Source of the DNA: Caldilineaceae bacterium
Lineage (GTDB): Bacteria; Chloroflexota; Anaerolineae; Caldilineales; Caldilineaceae
Assembly: GCA_022842065.1 (NCBI GenBank)
Contig: JALHQH010000029.1
Location: forward strand, 1 to 64,000
Direction: 5' to 3'
DNA: 64,000 nt
The position numbers were made by a program, and so were the translations under genes. The notes under the pieces are model-generated. The model did not search any database, was not told where the DNA came from, and worked only from the letters and a program-made list of their open reading frames with translations. Each line of letters starts with the position of its first letter. Positions within the stretch are counted from its first letter, which is position 1. Of the stretch, positions 61,775-64,000 are shown piece after piece.

Positions 61775-64000
61775 TTAGCGCTCATGCACTAGCGTAAAAA
61801 GTCGGTTGGGACTTAGCGGGATCTCGAGGATTTCGATGCCCAGCCCTTGGAGCGCATCTTCCACGGCCTGGGCAAAGAGCGGCCCGACGGGGATCGCCCC
61901 GGCTTCACCGGCGCCCTTTACCCCCAATGGGTTGAGCGGTGACGGCGTCTCGACATGGTCAGTCTCAATCATGGGTACTGTGTCCGCCGTGGGGACGAGG
62001 TAATCCATAAAGGAGGCGTTGAGTAACTGCCCATGCTCATCGAAATGGAGCTGTTCGTAAAAGGCATTGCCGATGCCCTGCGCCACGCCCCCCTGGATCT
62101 GTCCCTCAAGAATCATCGGGTTGATCACGCGGCCACAGTCGTGGACAACGACATATTTTTTGATCACAATCATCAGCGTTTCCAGATCAACCTCGACGAT
62201 CATCGCATGCACCCCACTGGCCGTTGCGCCCCGCTCGGGGCCAAAATAGTCGGTGGCCTCTAACCCTGGCTCGGTACCTGGCTTGACTGCGCCCCGCATC
62301 GGGTTGGCGCGCGCCGCCAAGGCTCCAAGTTTGATCGCGCTTTCGGGTGAACCCTTAACGCGTACCGTACCATCAACTAGTTCCAAGTCGGCTTCGGCGA
62401 CTTCTAGCTCTTCACTGGCTTTTTTAAGTACCTTTTCGCGCACCTTGACCGACGCGGCGTGAATCGCATTGCCCGCTACCACCGCCCCGCGGCTGGCAAA
62501 GGTGCCGGCCCCCCAGTAAAACTCAGCCGTGTCACCCGTTGTCAAGCGGATATTCTCTACGGCGACGCCCAACTGTTCGGCCACAATTTGGGCAAAGGAG
62601 GTATAGTGGCCCTGCCCTTGGGTGCCAACGCCGGTGGCAACACTGACCCGACCACTCGTTTCAATGGTAACCCGTGCCCCTTCATAAGGGCCAATCCCGG
62701 TGCCTTCGACATAGGTGACAAGGCCAATGCCCACATACTTGCCCTGGGCGCGCAACCGTGGTTGTTCTTCGGCCAGGAATTGGTGGTAGCCGATGAGTTC
62801 AACCGCTTTGTCCAATGCGGGTTCATAGTTGCCGCTATCATAGACCAAGGGGGCAAAATCCTGGTAGATCACCTGATTGTTATAGGGAAACTTTTCAGGC
62901 GGAATAAAATTGCGCCGCCGAATCTCGACGCGGTCGATGCCTAACGCTTTGGCGGCAATGTCGAGTAGCCGCTCCATGACAAAGACCCCATGTTGACGCC
63001 CCGCCCCGCGATAAGGGGTCACAATCGGCTTGTTGGTAAAGACCGATTGGAATTCGCTGTAATAGTGGGGGACATCATATTGGCCGAGCAGCGTACATTG
63101 GCTGTTGAGCGCTACCGTCAAGCCATAAGGGGCATAAGCGCCGGCGTCGTGGATGAACACATCCTTGATCCCCAGCACACGCCCCTCTTTGGTTAGCGCA
63201 ATCTCGGCTTCGTGGACCTGCCCGCGTTCCTGCGTGGTGGCGTAAAAATTCTCCTGGCGATCTTCGATCCACTTGACCGGCTGTCCCAACTGCACCGTGA
63301 TCCAGGCTAAGACCACCTCTTCGGGATAGAACATCATGATCTTTGGCCCAAAGCCACCGCCGATAAAAGGTGCAATCACCCGCACCTGTTTTTCCGAAAG
63401 GCCCAACATCGCAGCAATCCCGTTCCGAATGGCGATAGGCGCTTGGGTGGTGTCGTACATGGTGAGCTGTTCAGCCTTAGCGTCCCAACTGGCGACAATC
63501 CCGCGATTTTCCATCGCGGCTGCGGTGCCACGGTCATAGTGAAAGCGACGCTTGATAATCAGATCCGCTTGCTGCTCAGCGATCGCATAGTCCCCCTTGC
63601 GCTGGATGGCGTGGGCGTTGAGGTTTTGCGTTAAATCGTCGTGGACCAAGGCGGCATCGGGTGCCAGCGCTGTTTCGATGTTGACAATCGCCGGCAGTGG
63701 ATCGATCATCACCACCACTTGCTCGGCCGCATCCTCGGCGATATAGCGACTCTCGGCAACAATCGCGACAAGCGGCTCACCGACATGGCGTACTTTGCCT
63801 TTGGCCAGGGGCACTTGCATGCGTGGGTTGAAGACCAAATCAGGAATTGGTGGGGGGGGCACTAATAGGGGTCCTGGTTGCCAATAGTCACCCAGATCCG
63901 CGGCAGTGTAGATCGCGATCACCCCTGGCACTTCACGCGCTGCTGCTGTGTCAATGCTGCGGATGTAGCCATGCGCATAGTCACTGCGTACAAAGGTGAT
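61775..64000 (-). CDS. Molybdenum hydroxylase large subunit, xanthine dehydrogenase/CoxL family (5' end outside window)
   Basis: About 741 residues in the window; the frame is open to the edge (FVRSDYAHGYIRSIDTAAAREVPG), so the N-terminus is missing. Family motifs: IAPFIGGGFGPK, the Moco-binding loop TPYRGAGRQHGVFVMERLLD, GTQGQGHYTSFAQI, and the catalytic Glu in GVKGAGEAGAIPVGP. The loop PYRGAGR is the xanthine/aldehyde oxidase form, not the AYRCSFR of form I CO dehydrogenase. Substrate unknown. The medium (FAD) and small (2Fe-2S) subunits are not seen here and may lie beyond the edge. Neighbouring purine-type transport makes purine hydroxylation a reasonable guess. Confidence 0.92.
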   Translation of the reverse strand: MTFVRSDYAHGYIRSIDTAAAREVPGVIAIYTAADLGDYWQPGPLLVPPPPIPDLVFNPRMQVPLAKGKVRHVGEPLVAIVAESRYIAEDAAEQVVVMIDPLPAIVNIETALAPDAALVHDDLTQNLNAHAIQRKGDYAIAEQQADLIIKRRFHYDRGTAAAMENRGIVASWDAKAEQLTMYDTTQAPIAIRNGIAAMLGLSEKQVRVIAPFIGGGFGPKIMMFYPEEVVLAWITVQLGQPVKWIEDRQENFYATTQERGQVHEAEIALTKEGRVLGIKDVFIHDAGAYAPYGLTVALNSQCTLLGQYDVPHYYSEFQSVFTNKPIVTPYRGAGRQHGVFVMERLLDIAAKALGIDRVEIRRRNFIPPEKFPYNNQVIYQDFAPLVYDSGNYEPALDKAVELIGYHQFLAEEQPRLRAQGKYVGIGLVTYVEGTGIGPYEGARVTIETSGRVSVATGVGTQGQGHYTSFAQIVAEQLGVAVENIRLTTGDTAEFYWGAGTFASRGAVVAGNAIHAASVKVREKVLKKASEELEVAEADLELVDGTVRVKGSPESAIKLGALAARANPMRGAVKPGTEPGLEATDYFGPERGATASGVHAMIVEVDLETLMIVIKKYVVVHDCGRVINPMILEGQIQGGVAQGIGNAFYEQLHFDEHGQLLNASFMDYLVPTADTVPMIETDHVETPSPLNPLGVKGAGEAGAIPVGPLFAQAVEDALQGLGIEILEIPLSPNRLFTLVHER

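Noticed and set aside
61775..64000. Form I carbon monoxide dehydrogenase large subunit.
   Set aside because: The active-site loop is PYRGAGR rather than AYRCSFR.

Overview
The window looks like chromosomal DNA of a Chloroflexota bacterium, most likely a filamentous Anaerolineae/Caldilineae-type organism. This is inferred from gene content (class II HMG-CoA reductase with archaeal-type HMG-CoA synthase, BTAD-ATPase-TPR regulator, an F420-type oxidoreductase, many Thr/Pro-linker lipoproteins, expansin and VIT/vWA proteins) and from intergenic DNA packed with short hairpin elements. I saw no rRNA, tRNA, CRISPR array or prophage.

Layout. 1-4.9 kb: lipoprotein (cut by the window edge), zinc-ribbon protein, kinase-like phosphotransferase, an AhpD-like protein whose frame crosses an in-frame UGA, an expansin and small genes. 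5.0-6.4 kb: TnpB-only IS200/IS605-type element. 6.4-13.3 kb: SDR, secreted lipase-like hydrolase and a heterodimeric ABC exporter preceded by a promoter-terminator (attenuator-like) leader. 13.7-15 kb: small membrane protein and a PrdB/GrdB-family protein with a second in-frame UGA. 15.3-22.1 kb: VIT/vWA protein, then three complex-I-like membrane subunits without hydrophilic partners. 22.2-24.8 kb: mevalonate genes. 25-28.6 kb: hydrolase, OsmC protein, corrinoid protein and UroD-family methyltransferase. 28.6-38.3 kb: large BTAD regulator divergent from small and large exported proteins. 38.6-43.3 kb: three more UroD-family genes, a Ddn-like protein and DUF1638. 43.4-52.4 kb: malic enzyme, OsmC, an opine-dehydrogenase/SelA-like pair, rpiA, sixA, glmS. 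53.1-64 kb: lipoprotein, DUF2877, a SsuABC/RibXY-like ABC transporter with an embedded GxxExxY gene, a BMP-type binding-protein fusion and the large subunit of a molybdenum hydroxylase (cut by the edge).

Two points stand out. First, two genes are interrupted by UGA exactly where their families carry a redox Cys/Sec, and each UGA is followed at 16-18 nt by a hairpin of bacterial SECIS form, so both are probably selenoproteins that routine gene calling would split. Second, the intergenic DNA carries at least three families of palindromic elements: a 67-bp palindrome that supplies a -10 box to the adjoining gene (four copies), a 153-bp MITE (two copies), and many one-off perfect 17-37 bp hairpins, some nested inside each other and one inserted in frame in HMG-CoA reductase.

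All family assignments come from reading the sequence; no database search was run.
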